A DNA stretch of 64,000 nucleotides from Streptomyces caniscabiei (lineage in GTDB: Bacteria; Actinomycetota; Actinomycetes; Streptomycetales; Streptomycetaceae), in NCBI RefSeq assembly GCF_014930365.1, contig NZ_JABXWI010000007.1, forward strand, positions 1 through 64,000, in the 5' to 3' direction. A program made the position numbers and the translations under genes. Under the pieces are notes generated by a model. The model made no database searches, was not told where the DNA came from, and saw only the letters and a list, made by a program, of their open reading frames with translations. Positions 23,177 through 32,013 of this stretch are shown here, one piece after another. Numbering within the stretch: position 1 is the stretch's first letter; each line of letters opens with the position of its first letter.

Positions 23177-24457
23177 ATGGGTGCCGTGGATGCCGAGCGT
23201 GCCGCGTATGACGTGGGGTTTGTCGCGAGAACGGGGGCCGGGGGCGGCCCGGGGGACGAGAGCGGGGCGGGCGCCGGGGCGCCCGTGCCCGGTTTGGCGG
23301 CGCGGGTCGCGGCCGTCGGGGGTTCCCCCGTTCGGGACATCCTCGCCGTCACCTCGCGTCCCGAAGTCGTCAACTTCGCGGGTGGACTGCCCGCGCCGGA
23401 GCTGTTCGACACGGAAGGGATAGCCGCCGCCTACCGCGATGTGCTCGCCGAGTCCGCGGGGCGCGCCCTGCAGTACGCGACGACCGAGGGCGAGCCGGTG
23501 CTCCGGACGGCGCTCGCCGCGCGCTACGGGGCGCGCGGGCTGGCGACCGGCGCGGACGACATTCTCGTCACCACCGGCTCGCAACAGGCGCTGTCGCTGC
23601 TCGCCACCGCGCTGCTGGAGCCGGGGGACGTCGTCCTGGTCGAGGATCCCTGCTATCTCGCGGCGCTCCAGGCGTTCCGGTTCGCGGGGGCGCGGGTGGT
23701 GGCCGTGCCGGGCGACGCGCACGGGGTGGACCCGGCGGCGCTGGAGGAGTCGGTGCTGCGGCACCGGCCCAAGCTCTTCTACACCGTCCCCACCTTCCAG
23801 AACCCGACCGGGCGCACGCTCCCCGCCGAGCGGCGGGCGGCCGTCGCCTCCGTGGCCGCCCGGCGCGGGCTGTGGATCGTCGAGGACGACCCGTACGGCG
23901 AACTCCGCTTCGAGGGCGACCGGGTGCCGTGGATCGCCTCGTACCCGGGAGCCGAGGACCGCACGGCGCTGCTGGGCTCCTTCTCCAAGGTCATGGCCCC
24001 CGGGATGCGGCTGGGCTGGCTGCGCGCGCCCGCGGCGCTGCGGCGGGCGTGCGCGGTCGCCAAGCAGGCGGCCGACCTGCACACGCCGACCGTCAACCAG
24101 CTCGCCGCCGCGCGGTATCTGGCCGACCGTGATCTGGACGCCCATGTCGGCCGGGTCGCCGACGCGTACCGGGAGCGGCGCGACACCATGCTCGCGGGCC
24201 TCGCCGGGGCGCTCCCGGAGGGCTCCACCTGGGACCGCCCCGAGGGCGGCATGTTCCTCTGGGCCCGCCTCCCGTCCACCCATGACACCGGCGCGCTGCT
24301 GCCGCGGGTCGTCGCGCGGGACGTGGCGTACGTGCCCGGGGCGCCCTTCTACGCCGGCGAGCCCGACCGGTCGACGCTGCGGCTGTGCTTCGTGACGCAG
24401 ACACCGGAGGAGATCCGGGAGGGGCTGCGGCGGTTGGGGGCGGGGCTGCGGGGGTGA
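23177..24457 (+). CDS. PLP-dependent aminotransferase (class I/II)
   Basis: A 426-aa aminotransferase resembling LysN/2-aminoadipate transaminase and the catalytic half of MocR regulators, but without the DNA-binding domain. FAGGLPAPELF and QYATTEGEPVLR are family markers; TGSQQALSLLA binds the PLP phosphate, FQNPTGRTLP holds the ring-contacting Asn, DDPYGELRF the Asp, and GSFSKVMAPGMRLGW the Schiff-base Lys. ATG 23177 follows a GGAG at eight bases. The N-terminal 45 residues are low complexity. The amino donor is probably an aromatic or dicarboxylic amino acid, by family only. Confidence 0.88.
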   Translation: MGAVDAERAAYDVGFVARTGAGGGPGDESGAGAGAPVPGLAARVAAVGGSPVRDILAVTSRPEVVNFAGGLPAPELFDTEGIAAAYRDVLAESAGRALQYATTEGEPVLRTALAARYGARGLATGADDILVTTGSQQALSLLATALLEPGDVVLVEDPCYLAALQAFRFAGARVVAVPGDAHGVDPAALEESVLRHRPKLFYTVPTFQNPTGRTLPAERRAAVASVAARRGLWIVEDDPYGELRFEGDRVPWIASYPGAEDRTALLGSFSKVMAPGMRLGWLRAPAALRRACAVAKQAADLHTPTVNQLAAARYLADRDLDAHVGRVADAYRERRDTMLAGLAGALPEGSTWDRPEGGMFLWARLPSTHDTGALLPRVVARDVAYVPGAPFYAGEPDRSTLRLCFVTQTPEEIREGLRRLGAGLRG

Positions 24458-24496
24458 GGGCCGCGGGGGCGGGTGCCACGGGTGCGGGGTGCCGCC

Positions 24497-25306
24497 TCAG
24501 TCCCACCAGAAGGACCACAGGGGTGCGCCGAGGAGGGTGCGGGCGTAGGAACCGCGGGTGCCGTCGGTCGTGCCCTGCCAGATGTTGTCGGGGCAGAAGG
24601 CGAAGTGTTCGACCGCCAGGGCGTCGGCCTCGGCCTCGGTGGTGGGCGGGGCGGCCACCGACAGGACGAGCTGGTCGAATGTCAGGGCGACGACGCGTAT
24701 GCCGAAGCGGTCCTCCCAGGAGCGCAGCACCGCGCAGAGCCTCGCCACGTCGTTCTCGTGGTTCAGCGGGCCGGTCCAGCCGATCGCCGCCGGGATGTCG
24801 GCGCTGCGGCGGGCGGGGACCAGGGCCAGGCGCGGGTCCGCCAGCCGTGACGGGTCCTTGGTGAGGGCGTCGGCGGTCTCGGCGGCATGGGCGTCCGGGT
24901 CGGCCGCCGCGCCCGGGGCGGACGCCGGCGCGTCGGTGAGGCCCGGCCAGTCGGGGTCCTCGGCGGTGGCGCAGGCGTCCCAGAACTCGGCCAGGACCTC
25001 GTCGGCGTCGTGGTCGCCGGGGTAGGACATCTCGCCGGGCAGCAGCTCCCACCCCTCCGGACCGCCCTGGCGGCCGCCGACGTCCAGCAGCACCGGGAGG
25101 AGCCCCGCCGTGCGGCGGGCGGGCTGGACGGCGGTCCAGGCGCCCGGCGTCGCCGCCTCGTCCGCGCACCACAGCAGGGGCTCGTGCCACGGGCCGTCGT
25201 CCGTGGTGTCGATCAACCTCCCCTGCGGAAGCGGGATCTCAAGCCCGAGCACGCGCCCGCTCGGGTCGGCCGCCAGCTGGGGCAGCGGGTTGGGAAGTGT
25301 CGCCAT
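24497..25306 (-). CDS. DUF4253 domain protein
   Basis: A 269-aa soluble protein of the DUF4253 family, common in Streptomyces and of unknown function. The conserved C-terminal domain contains IGWTGPLNHENDVARLCAVL, RSWEDRFGIRVVALTFDQL and the EHFAFCPDNIWQG segment, ending LLGAPLWSFWWD. ATG 25306 is chosen because the homologous region starts shortly after; a -10-like TACAGT lies seven bases upstream (25314-25319), suggesting a leaderless mRNA. Divergent from the secreted protein that follows. Confidence 0.82.
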   Translation of the reverse strand: MATLPNPLPQLAADPSGRVLGLEIPLPQGRLIDTTDDGPWHEPLLWCADEAATPGAWTAVQPARRTAGLLPVLLDVGGRQGGPEGWELLPGEMSYPGDHDADEVLAEFWDACATAEDPDWPGLTDAPASAPGAAADPDAHAAETADALTKDPSRLADPRLALVPARRSADIPAAIGWTGPLNHENDVARLCAVLRSWEDRFGIRVVALTFDQLVLSVAAPPTTEAEADALAVEHFAFCPDNIWQGTTDGTRGSYARTLLGAPLWSFWWD

Positions 25307-25630
25307 GCGGGTGACTGTAGGGGCCGCCACTGACAGCGGCCCGACCGGTGAGGTCGGACCGCCCCCGGCAGGTGCGGCGCCGCAGTGTCCCGAGGGGCAC
25401 TGCCCGAAGAGACGATTCCGGCCAACTCGCGGGAAAAATAGGTTGGTTGCGCGGCACGGCACGGCGACGGGCACGGGCATCGGCATACGCCTCGTATCCG
25501 CCTCGTATCCGCCTCGGTATCTGTCTCGGCACCGGCATCCGCATCCGCTGTACGCATGCGCGTCGGCCGGCACCGGGCCCCGGTGTGCCGCGCACGTCAC
25601 GATCCCCTCAGCGCCGGAAGGCTCCTCACC
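25307..25630. repeat. divergent intergenic region with short repeats
   Basis: 324 bases without a gene. Contents: a near-perfect inverted repeat GCAGTGTCCC-GA-GGGGCACTGC (25382-25403), a -10-like TAGGTT (25439-25444) after an A-rich AAAAATAGG, and an 11-bp tandem repeat CCTCGTATCCG in about four decaying units (25490-25533). These probably hold the promoters of both flanking genes. Confidence 0.6.
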
Positions 25631-26335
25631 ATGCGCACTCTCACCACCGCCGCCCGCACCTCGGTCCTCGCCACCGGCGTCGGCGCCCTGCTGTTCACCG
25701 GTGTCGCCGCCGGGGGCACCGCAGTGGCCGCCCCGCAGGCCCAGCCGGCCAAGCTCACGGTCAAGGAGTACCGGTCCTGGCTGATGAACAACGACGACCT
25801 CGCGGCCTCCCAGAAGGTCCTCAAGGCCTTCGACAAGCTGCCCGGGGCGAAGCAGCGCAAGTTCGTCGGCTATCTCCAGAACAGGGCCGTGACCAAGGCG
25901 TTCGTGCTGAGCTTCGCCGGAGGCGTGAAGAAGGGGAACACCAAGGAGGTCAGGTACAACGACGACGTCCGCTTCTCCGGCGTCGTCAAGGGCTCCAACC
26001 GGGTCGTCTCCGGCGGCCGGGACATCTCCCTGACCTTCACCGCCACCGAGCGCGTCTACGGCATCCCCGTCGTGACGCAGAAGGTCGACTTCAGCTACAC
26101 GGTCAAGAACGGCGTCAAGGCGCGCAAGGTCAAGCGTTCCGTGGTCAACATGAACCGCGCCTTCGTCATCAAGCCGGTGAAGAACGCCGTCTCGGGCACT
26201 GGCACGATCACCGCCACCGTCACCTGGAACCTGGCCCCGCAGTACGGGTCGGTCGGCAAGGGCCCCCTCGTGAAGAAGCAGGCCATCACCAGCTTCGCCG
26301 GCCAGAAGTTCGGCGCACGCCTCTCGAACGCCTGA
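25631..26335 (+). CDS. secreted protein of unknown function
   Basis: A 234-aa exported protein with a Sec signal peptide (MRTLTTAARTSVLATGVGAL, cleavage near AVAAPQA, residue 35). The mature part has AKLTVKEYRSWLMNNDDLAA and a hydrophilic beta-rich body with many Lys, Val and Thr, but no domain I recognise and no Cys. Start ATG 25631 lies ten bases after GGAAGG; an upstream in-frame ATG (25556) would place extra residues before the signal peptide. It ends at a strong terminator shared with convergent argS. Confidence 0.7.
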   Translation: MRTLTTAARTSVLATGVGALLFTGVAAGGTAVAAPQAQPAKLTVKEYRSWLMNNDDLAASQKVLKAFDKLPGAKQRKFVGYLQNRAVTKAFVLSFAGGVKKGNTKEVRYNDDVRFSGVVKGSNRVVSGGRDISLTFTATERVYGIPVVTQKVDFSYTVKNGVKARKVKRSVVNMNRAFVIKPVKNAVSGTGTITATVTWNLAPQYGSVGKGPLVKKQAITSFAGQKFGARLSNA

Positions 26336-26368
26336 GCCGACCCGCAGCGACGGGCGTCCGCGACGGGC

Positions 26369-26402
26369 GCCGTGACGTGTGCCGTGACGTGTGCCGTGAC
26401 GG
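26369..26402. repeat. 12-bp tandem repeat
   Basis: GCCGTGACGTGT repeated 2.8 times, exactly periodic, between the secreted-protein stop and the terminator. Confidence 0.8.
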
Positions 26403-26404
26403 AG

Positions 26405-26447
26405 AAGGGAGAGCGTGCGGCCGGTGTGCGGCCGCACGCTCTCCCTT
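26405..26447. terminator. bidirectional terminator
   Basis: An 18-bp near-perfect stem (AAGGGAGAGCGTGCGGCC and its complement ending in CTCTCCCTT) with a 7-base loop between convergent genes. It would stop transcription from both sides. Confidence 0.85.
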
Positions 26448-26462
26448 TGTTCCGGCTACCGC

Positions 26463-28244
26463 TCAGAGCTTGTCGGGCGTCCTGATGCCCAGCAGGGACA
26501 TGCCCCGGTGCAGGGTGCGGGCCGTCAGGTCGATCAGGAACAGACGGTTCTCCATCTGGGCCGGGGTGTCGGCCTTCAGGACCAGGCACTGGTCGTAGAA
26601 CGTGGTCAGCAGGGTCGCCAGCTTGAAGAGGTACGCGGCCAGCTTGTGCGGCTCGTACGACTCCGCGACCTCGGCCAGGGTCTCGCCGAAGTGGTCCAGG
26701 TGGAGGCCCAACGCACGCTCCGCCGGGGCCAGTTCGAGCTCCGGGTGGGCGGTCGGACGGGCCTCGCCCGCCTTGCGGAGGATCGACTGGATACGGGCGT
26801 ACGCGTACTGGAGGTAGACGGACGTGTCGCCGTTCAGCGAGACCATCTGGTCCAGGTCGAACTTGTAGTCCCGGACGGCCGAGGTCGACAGGTCGGCGTA
26901 CTTGACCGCGCCGACGCCGACGTACCGGCCGTTCTCGACGATCTCCTGCTCCGTCAGGCCCACTTTCTCGGCCTTCTCCCGGACCACCGTCGTGGCACGG
27001 TCGATCGCCTCGTCGAGCAGGTCGACCAGGCGGACCGTCTCGCCCTCACGGGTCTTGAACGGCTTGCCGTCCTTGCCGAGGACCGTGCCGAAGGCCAGCT
27101 GGAACGCCTTGACGTCCTCGTCGTTCAGCCAGCCCGCCCGGCGCGCGGTCTCGAAGACCATCTTGAAGTGCAGGGACTGCCGGGCGTCGACGACGTACAG
27201 GAGGGAGTTCGCCTTGAGGTTGAAGACGCGGTCCCTGATGGCGGACAGGTCGGTGGCCGCGTAGCCGTAGCCGCCGTCCGACTTCTGCACGATCAGCGGG
27301 ACCGGGTTGCCGTCGGGGCCCTTGACGTCCTCGAAGAAGACACACAGGGCGCCTTCCGAGCGGACGGCCACGCCCTGCTCCTCCAGGAGGCGGCAGGTCT
27401 CCGCGAGCATGTCGTTGTAGCCGGACTCGCCGACGATGTCGGCGTCCCGGATCTCCATGTCGAGTTTCTCGAAGACGGAGAAGAAGTAGATCTTCGACTC
27501 GTCGACGAACTTCTGCCACGTGGCGAGGGTGTGCGGGTCGCCTGCCTGGAGGTCGACCACCCTGCGGCGGGCCCGCGTCTTGAACTCCTCGTCGGAGTCG
27601 AAGAGCTTCCTGGCCGTCTTGTACAGCCGGTCCAGGTTCGACATGGCCTGCTCGCCGGACTTCTGGAGGTCCTCGCCCTCCCTGTGGTCCAGCTCGTGCG
27701 GGTGCTCGTCCAGATACTGGATCAGCATGCCGAACTGGGTGCCCCAGTCGCCGATGTGGTGCCTGCGGATCACGTTCTCGCCGGTGAACTCCAGGATCTG
27801 GACGACCGCGTCACCGATCACGGCGGACCGGAGGTGGCCGACGTGCATCTCCTTCGCCACGTTCGGCTGGGCGTAGTCGATGACCGTGGTGCCGGGGTGC
27901 TCCGCTGTGGGGACGCCGAGACGGCCGGTGTCGTCCGCGTACCGCGCGGCGAGGTTCTCGGTGATCGCGCCGTCGGTGAGCGTGATGTTGAGGAAGCCGG
28001 GGCCGGAGACCTCGATGTCGCCGATCAGCTCGCCGGACTCCACCCGGGCGACGACCTGGGTCGCCAGCTCCCTCGGGTTGGCCTTCGCCTTCTTGGCCAG
28101 CGCGAGGATCCCGTTCGCCTGGTAGTCCGCCCGGTCGCTGCGTCGCAGCAGCGGGTCGACTCCGTCGGCGTCCGGCAGGGCGGAGGCGAGGGCGGCGGCG
28201 AGGCGCGCGTTGACGGAGGCGGTGAGGGACGTGACCGAAGCCAT
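26463..28244 (-). CDS. argS: arginyl-tRNA synthetase
   Basis: A 593-aa class I synthetase that charges tRNA-Arg. The N-terminal tRNA-binding domain precedes the HVGHLRSAVIGD version of the HIGH motif near residue 131, with NVAKEM before it. The KMSKS site is non-canonical, as in most bacterial ArgRS (GKDGKPFKTREGETVRL near residue 395). The anticodon-binding C-terminus ends GMSLLGIRTPDKL. ATG 28244 is chosen; AAGGAG lies 15 bases upstream, rather far. It is divergent from lysS; the two sit back to back with a large inverted repeat between them. Confidence 0.96.
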   Translation of the reverse strand: MASVTSLTASVNARLAAALASALPDADGVDPLLRRSDRADYQANGILALAKKAKANPRELATQVVARVESGELIGDIEVSGPGFLNITLTDGAITENLAARYADDTGRLGVPTAEHPGTTVIDYAQPNVAKEMHVGHLRSAVIGDAVVQILEFTGENVIRRHHIGDWGTQFGMLIQYLDEHPHELDHREGEDLQKSGEQAMSNLDRLYKTARKLFDSDEEFKTRARRRVVDLQAGDPHTLATWQKFVDESKIYFFSVFEKLDMEIRDADIVGESGYNDMLAETCRLLEEQGVAVRSEGALCVFFEDVKGPDGNPVPLIVQKSDGGYGYAATDLSAIRDRVFNLKANSLLYVVDARQSLHFKMVFETARRAGWLNDEDVKAFQLAFGTVLGKDGKPFKTREGETVRLVDLLDEAIDRATTVVREKAEKVGLTEQEIVENGRYVGVGAVKYADLSTSAVRDYKFDLDQMVSLNGDTSVYLQYAYARIQSILRKAGEARPTAHPELELAPAERALGLHLDHFGETLAEVAESYEPHKLAAYLFKLATLLTTFYDQCLVLKADTPAQMENRLFLIDLTARTLHRGMSLLGIRTPDKL

Positions 28245-28375
28245 CAGGGGGAGCCGTTTCTCCTTGGGGTACGGGTGGATGTCGTTCAGTATCCCATGGG
28301 GGGTAAAGGGGTTTTCTTGCGGCGAGTGGGGGGTGCCTTCCGGGGTGGGGGGGCGGTGCGTCGGTGGGTGCGCGT

Positions 28376-28499
28376 CCGGTGGGGCTTCTCGCGCAGTTCC
28401 CCGCGCCCCTGAAAAGCAGGGGCTGCGCCCTATGCTTTTCAGGCCCTCAGGGGCCTGGTCTTTTAGGGGCGCGGGGAACTGCGCGAGAAGCCCCACCGG
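28376..28499. repeat. large inverted repeat of the dispersed element
   Basis: Two copies of the element face each other. The left arm (28376-28416) and right arm (28460-28499) pair almost perfectly over 40 bases; both contain CGCAGTTCCCCGCGCCCC or its complement. The 43-base centre folds further (AGGGGCTGCGCCCT, CAGGCCCTCAGGGGCCTG). It lies in the 400-base gap between divergent argS and lysS, so it is not a terminator for either. The rest of the gap (28245-28375, 28500-28644) holds the promoters; I see no gene there. Confidence 0.85.
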
Positions 28500-28644
28500 G
28501 CCGGCAGCCGCCCACGCACCCGCACCCCCCGTTTATTGGGCGCCCGGTTCGACCCACGGAGTGAAAGGCTGGGAGAATGGCGCGGTCGCCCGGGACCGTA
28601 ACCGGCGGCCATGGAAACTCCAGGAAAAAGAGGACGTGCCGATC

Positions 28645-30381
28645 GTGGCTCAGAGCACCGAGACCACCGACTGGGTCTCCCGTTTCGCGGATGAGGTCAT
28701 CGAGGAGTCGGAGCGTCGGGCCCCGGGCAAACCCGTCGTCGTCGCCTCCGGGCTGTCGCCGTCCGGCCCGATCCACCTCGGCAACCTCCGCGAGGTCATG
28801 ACCCCGCACCTCGTCGCCGACGAGATCCGCCGCCGCGGGCACCAGGTCCGTCACCTCATCTCCTGGGACGACTACGACCGCTACCGCAAGGTCCCGAACG
28901 GCGTCGACGGCGTCGACGGCTCCTGGGCCGAGCACATCGGCAAGCCGCTCACCTCCGTGCCCGCCCCCCGCGGCTCCGCCCACCCCAACTGGGCCGAGCA
29001 CTTCAAGGCGGCCATGGTCGACGCGCTCGCCGAGATGGGCGTCGAGTTCGACGGGATCAGCCAGACCGCGCAGTACACCTCCGGCGTGTACCGCGAGCAG
29101 ATCCTGCACGCCATGAAGCACCGCGGGGACATTGACGCGATCCTCGACCAGTACCGCACCAAGAAGGCCCCGGCCAAGAAGCAGCAGTCGCAGAAGCCGC
29201 TCGACGAGGCCGAGATCGAGGCCGCCGAGGGCTCCGGCGCCGCCGGCGAGGACGACGGCAGCTCCGGCGTGGCCGGGTACTTCCCGTACAAGCCCTACTG
29301 CGGCGGCTGCGGCAAGGACCTCACCACCGTCACCGCCTACGACGACGACACCACCGAGCTGACCTACACCTGCACCGCCTGCGGCTTCTCCGAGACCGTC
29401 GCGCTGAACGAGTTCGACCGCGGCAAGCTGGTCTGGAAGGTCGACTGGCCGATGCGGTGGGCGTACGAGGGCGTCGTCTTCGAGCCGAGCGGCGTCGACC
29501 ACTCCTCGCCCGGGTCCAGCTTCCAGGTCGGCGGGCAGATCGTCGGGATCTTCGGCGGGAAGCAGCCCATCGGGCCGATGTACGCCTTCGTCGGCATCTC
29601 CGGCATGGCCAAGATGTCGTCGTCCAAGGGCGGTGTGCCCACGCCCGGCGACGCGCTGAAGATCATGGAGCCGCAGCTCCTGCGCTGGCTCTACGCCCGC
29701 CGTCGGCCCAACCAGTCGTTCAAGATCGCCTTCGACCAGGAGATCCAGCGGCTCTACGACGAGTGGGACAAGCTCGACGCCAAGGTCGAGGACGGGTCCG
29801 CACTGCCTGCCGACATCGCCGCGCACTCCCGCGCGGTGCGCACGGCCGCCGGTGAGCTGCCGCGCACGCCCCGCACGATGCCGTACCGGACCCTCGCGTC
29901 CGTCGCCGACATCACCGCGGGCGCCGAGGACCAGACCCTGCGCATCCTCAGCGAACTCGACCCCACCGACCCGCTCTCCGCCCTGGACGAGGTGCGGCCG
30001 CGGCTCGACAAGGCCGAGGCCTGGATCAACACCCAGGTCCCCGCCGACCAGCGGACCATCGTGCGCCAGGAGGCCGACGCCGAGCTGCTGAAGTCCCTCG
30101 ACGAGGCGTCCCAGCAGTCGCTGCGGCTGCTGCTCGACGGGCTCGCCGAGCACTGGTCGCTCGACGGGCTCACGCACCTCGTCTACGGCGTGCCCAAGGT
30201 GCAGGCCGGCTTCTCGGCGGACGCCACGCCCAAGGAGCTGCCGGCGGAGATCAAGACGGCCCAGCGGTCGTTCTTCGCCCTGCTGTACCACCTGCTCGTC
30301 GGGCGGGACACGGGGCCGCGCCTGCCCACGCTGCTGCTGGCGGTGGGACAGGAGCGGGTGCGCGCCCTGCTCGGGGAGTAG
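28645..30381 (+). CDS. lysS: lysyl-tRNA synthetase, class I
   Basis: A 578-aa class I LysRS (LysK-like), the archaeal/actinobacterial type rather than the class II form. It carries HLGN (variant HIGH) near residue 46 and AKMSSSKG (variant KMSKS) near 320. Between them sits a zinc ribbon near 217-245, CGGCGKD with CTACGF. An Ala/Glu/Lys-rich insert precedes the ribbon. GTG 28645 is preferred because GAGGA lies ten bases upstream, while the in-frame GTG 28636 is too close to it. Divergent from argS and ending at a strong terminator. Confidence 0.95.
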   Translation: MAQSTETTDWVSRFADEVIEESERRAPGKPVVVASGLSPSGPIHLGNLREVMTPHLVADEIRRRGHQVRHLISWDDYDRYRKVPNGVDGVDGSWAEHIGKPLTSVPAPRGSAHPNWAEHFKAAMVDALAEMGVEFDGISQTAQYTSGVYREQILHAMKHRGDIDAILDQYRTKKAPAKKQQSQKPLDEAEIEAAEGSGAAGEDDGSSGVAGYFPYKPYCGGCGKDLTTVTAYDDDTTELTYTCTACGFSETVALNEFDRGKLVWKVDWPMRWAYEGVVFEPSGVDHSSPGSSFQVGGQIVGIFGGKQPIGPMYAFVGISGMAKMSSSKGGVPTPGDALKIMEPQLLRWLYARRRPNQSFKIAFDQEIQRLYDEWDKLDAKVEDGSALPADIAAHSRAVRTAAGELPRTPRTMPYRTLASVADITAGAEDQTLRILSELDPTDPLSALDEVRPRLDKAEAWINTQVPADQRTIVRQEADAELLKSLDEASQQSLRLLLDGLAEHWSLDGLTHLVYGVPKVQAGFSADATPKELPAEIKTAQRSFFALLYHLLVGRDTGPRLPTLLLAVGQERVRALLGE

Positions 30382-30403
30382 GGCCGTAGGACTTCGTACG
30401 GAG

Positions 30404-30439
30404 AAGGGGGGCGCCTGGTGATCACCGGGCGCCCCCCTT
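30404..30439. terminator. bidirectional terminator
   Basis: AAGGGGGGCGCC and GGCGCCCCCCTT form a stem around TGGTGATCACCG, itself partly palindromic, between convergent lysS and the DUF2637 gene. Confidence 0.85.
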
Positions 30440-30455
30440 CACGTGTGGGTGCCTG

Positions 30456-31880
30456 TCACGCGATGTGCTCGTCCGTCAGTTCCGCGTTGAGGCGGTTGGA
30501 GAAGCGATTCACCATGCGCTTGGCCTCGGCCTCCTCGAGTGTGACGCTGTACGTCGCCTCTATGTCGGCGATGAGGGCGCGCGGAGTCGGGGCCCCGTTC
30601 CCGCCCTTGGTGTTCTCACGGAAGACCTGGTAGTAGTCCTCCTCCGACGGCCCCGGGGTGCCGCCGCCCTCGCCCAGCTCACGCGTACGGTTCGGGCCGG
30701 CCGGGATGGGGAAGCTGCCGGTCTCCTCCGGAGAGGGTTCCGGGGACCGGAGGCCGGGCCCCTGCGGCTCGGGGCCCTGGAGCTCGGGGGCCTCGAACTG
30801 CTGCTGGAAGCGGGGGTCCCGGGGGTCCGGCTCGAAGCGACGGTACTGCTCGTACGCGCCGTTCTGTTCGTACTGCTCCGGGTCCTGGTCCTCGTACCAC
30901 TCCCCGTACTGTTCCTCCGGCTCGTACGACGGGTCGTAGCCGCCCTGGTAGGGGACCTCCTGGGGGTGGCGAGCGTGGAGCCAGGGGCTTTCGTCGACCG
31001 GGGGCTCCTGCTCGGTGTGGCCCTGCCTCTGGTGCTCGGCGTGTTCCGGTCGCTGCTGGGTGGGGGTGCTCTCCAGCTCGGGGCGCTGCTCGCCGGGAGG
31101 TGCCGCCGCGCCCACCCGTGCCACCCCAGCGGCACGACTGCCCGCAGCGGGGGCGACCTCGACCTGCGGAACCGGCGGGAGCAGGGCCGGTTCTATGCCC
31201 GCCGCCGCCAGGCCCGCCGGGGCCGTCTCCGCCAGGGGGACGCCGTAGCGGGCCAGCCGCAGGGGCATCAGTGACTCCACCGGGGCCTTGCGGCGCCAGG
31301 CGCGGCCGTAGCGGGAGCGCAGGCGGGCCTGGTAGACGAGACGTTCCTGCTCCAGCTTGATCACCTGGTCGTAGGAGCGCAGCTCCCAGAGCTTCATCCG
31401 GCGCCAGAGCAGGAAGGTGGGGACGGGGGAGAGCAGCCAGCGGGTGAGGCGGACGCCCTCCATGTGCTTGTCGGCGGTGATGTCGGCGATCCGGCCGACC
31501 GCGTGCCGGGCCGCCTCGACCGAGACGACGAACAGGATCGGGATCACCGAGTGCATGCCCACGCCCAGCGGGTCCGGCCAGGCCGCCGCGCCGTTGAACG
31601 CGATCGTCGCCGCCGTCAGCAGCCACGCCGTCTGGCGGAGCAGCGGGAAGGGGATGCGGATCCAGGTCAGCAGGAGGTCCAGGGCGAGCAGGACACAGAT
31701 GCCCGCGTCGATTCCGATCGGGAAGACGTATGAGAAGTTCCCGAAGCCCTTCTGGACCGCCAGTTCGCGTACCGCCGCGTACGAGCCCGCGAAGCCGATC
31801 CCGGCGATGATGACGGCGCCGAACACGACCACGCCGATGAGAACGCGGTGCATTCGAGTCAGCTGCATTGGCGCGGCCAC
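30456..31880 (-). CDS. DUF2637 membrane protein (SpdB-like)
   Basis: A 474-aa protein. The first 150 residues hold four hydrophobic helices (VLIGVVVFGAVIIAGIGFAG onward), the DUF2637 domain related to plasmid-spread SpdB proteins. Then a basic region (WRRMKLWELRSYDQVIKLEQ) and a long acidic, Gln/Pro/Tyr-rich tail lead to a C-terminal helical domain (RALIADIEATYSVTLEEAEA). The tail contains a 47-bp dispersed repeat (31101-31147). GTG 31880 follows AGGGGAG. Chromosomal copies of this family are conserved in Streptomyces; the molecular role is unknown. Confidence 0.82.
   Translation of the reverse strand: MAAPMQLTRMHRVLIGVVVFGAVIIAGIGFAGSYAAVRELAVQKGFGNFSYVFPIGIDAGICVLLALDLLLTWIRIPFPLLRQTAWLLTAATIAFNGAAAWPDPLGVGMHSVIPILFVVSVEAARHAVGRIADITADKHMEGVRLTRWLLSPVPTFLLWRRMKLWELRSYDQVIKLEQERLVYQARLRSRYGRAWRRKAPVESLMPLRLARYGVPLAETAPAGLAAAGIEPALLPPVPQVEVAPAAGSRAAGVARVGAAAPPGEQRPELESTPTQQRPEHAEHQRQGHTEQEPPVDESPWLHARHPQEVPYQGGYDPSYEPEEQYGEWYEDQDPEQYEQNGAYEQYRRFEPDPRDPRFQQQFEAPELQGPEPQGPGLRSPEPSPEETGSFPIPAGPNRTRELGEGGGTPGPSEEDYYQVFRENTKGGNGAPTPRALIADIEATYSVTLEEAEAKRMVNRFSNRLNAELTDEHIA
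31101..31147. repeat. 47-bp dispersed repeat, copy 1
   Basis: Matches 44 of 47 bases with 60645-60691 inside resB. Core GTGCCACCCCAGCGGCAC is a near-palindrome. It lies in the disordered part of the DUF2637 gene and is read there in the opposite sense. Confidence 0.85.
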
Positions 31881-32013
31881 CCGTACTCCCCTCCCCTTGC
31901 GTGTTGTTGCGCGCAACAGAGTGGCACATGTGTACGGCGAACGGGTTGCGGGATGGCATCGAGCCCGCCCCCCGCGGGGACCGGGCTCGCATGAACCACC
32001 AGGTGAGGCGCGG

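Noticed and set aside
24497..26437. 646-aa minus-strand protein containing DUF4253
   Set aside because: The upstream half is antisense to the secreted protein gene; the true start is near 25306.
28245..28644. The argS-lysS inverted repeat as a terminator
   Set aside because: The flanking genes are divergent, so neither transcript ends there; a mobile or structural element fits better.
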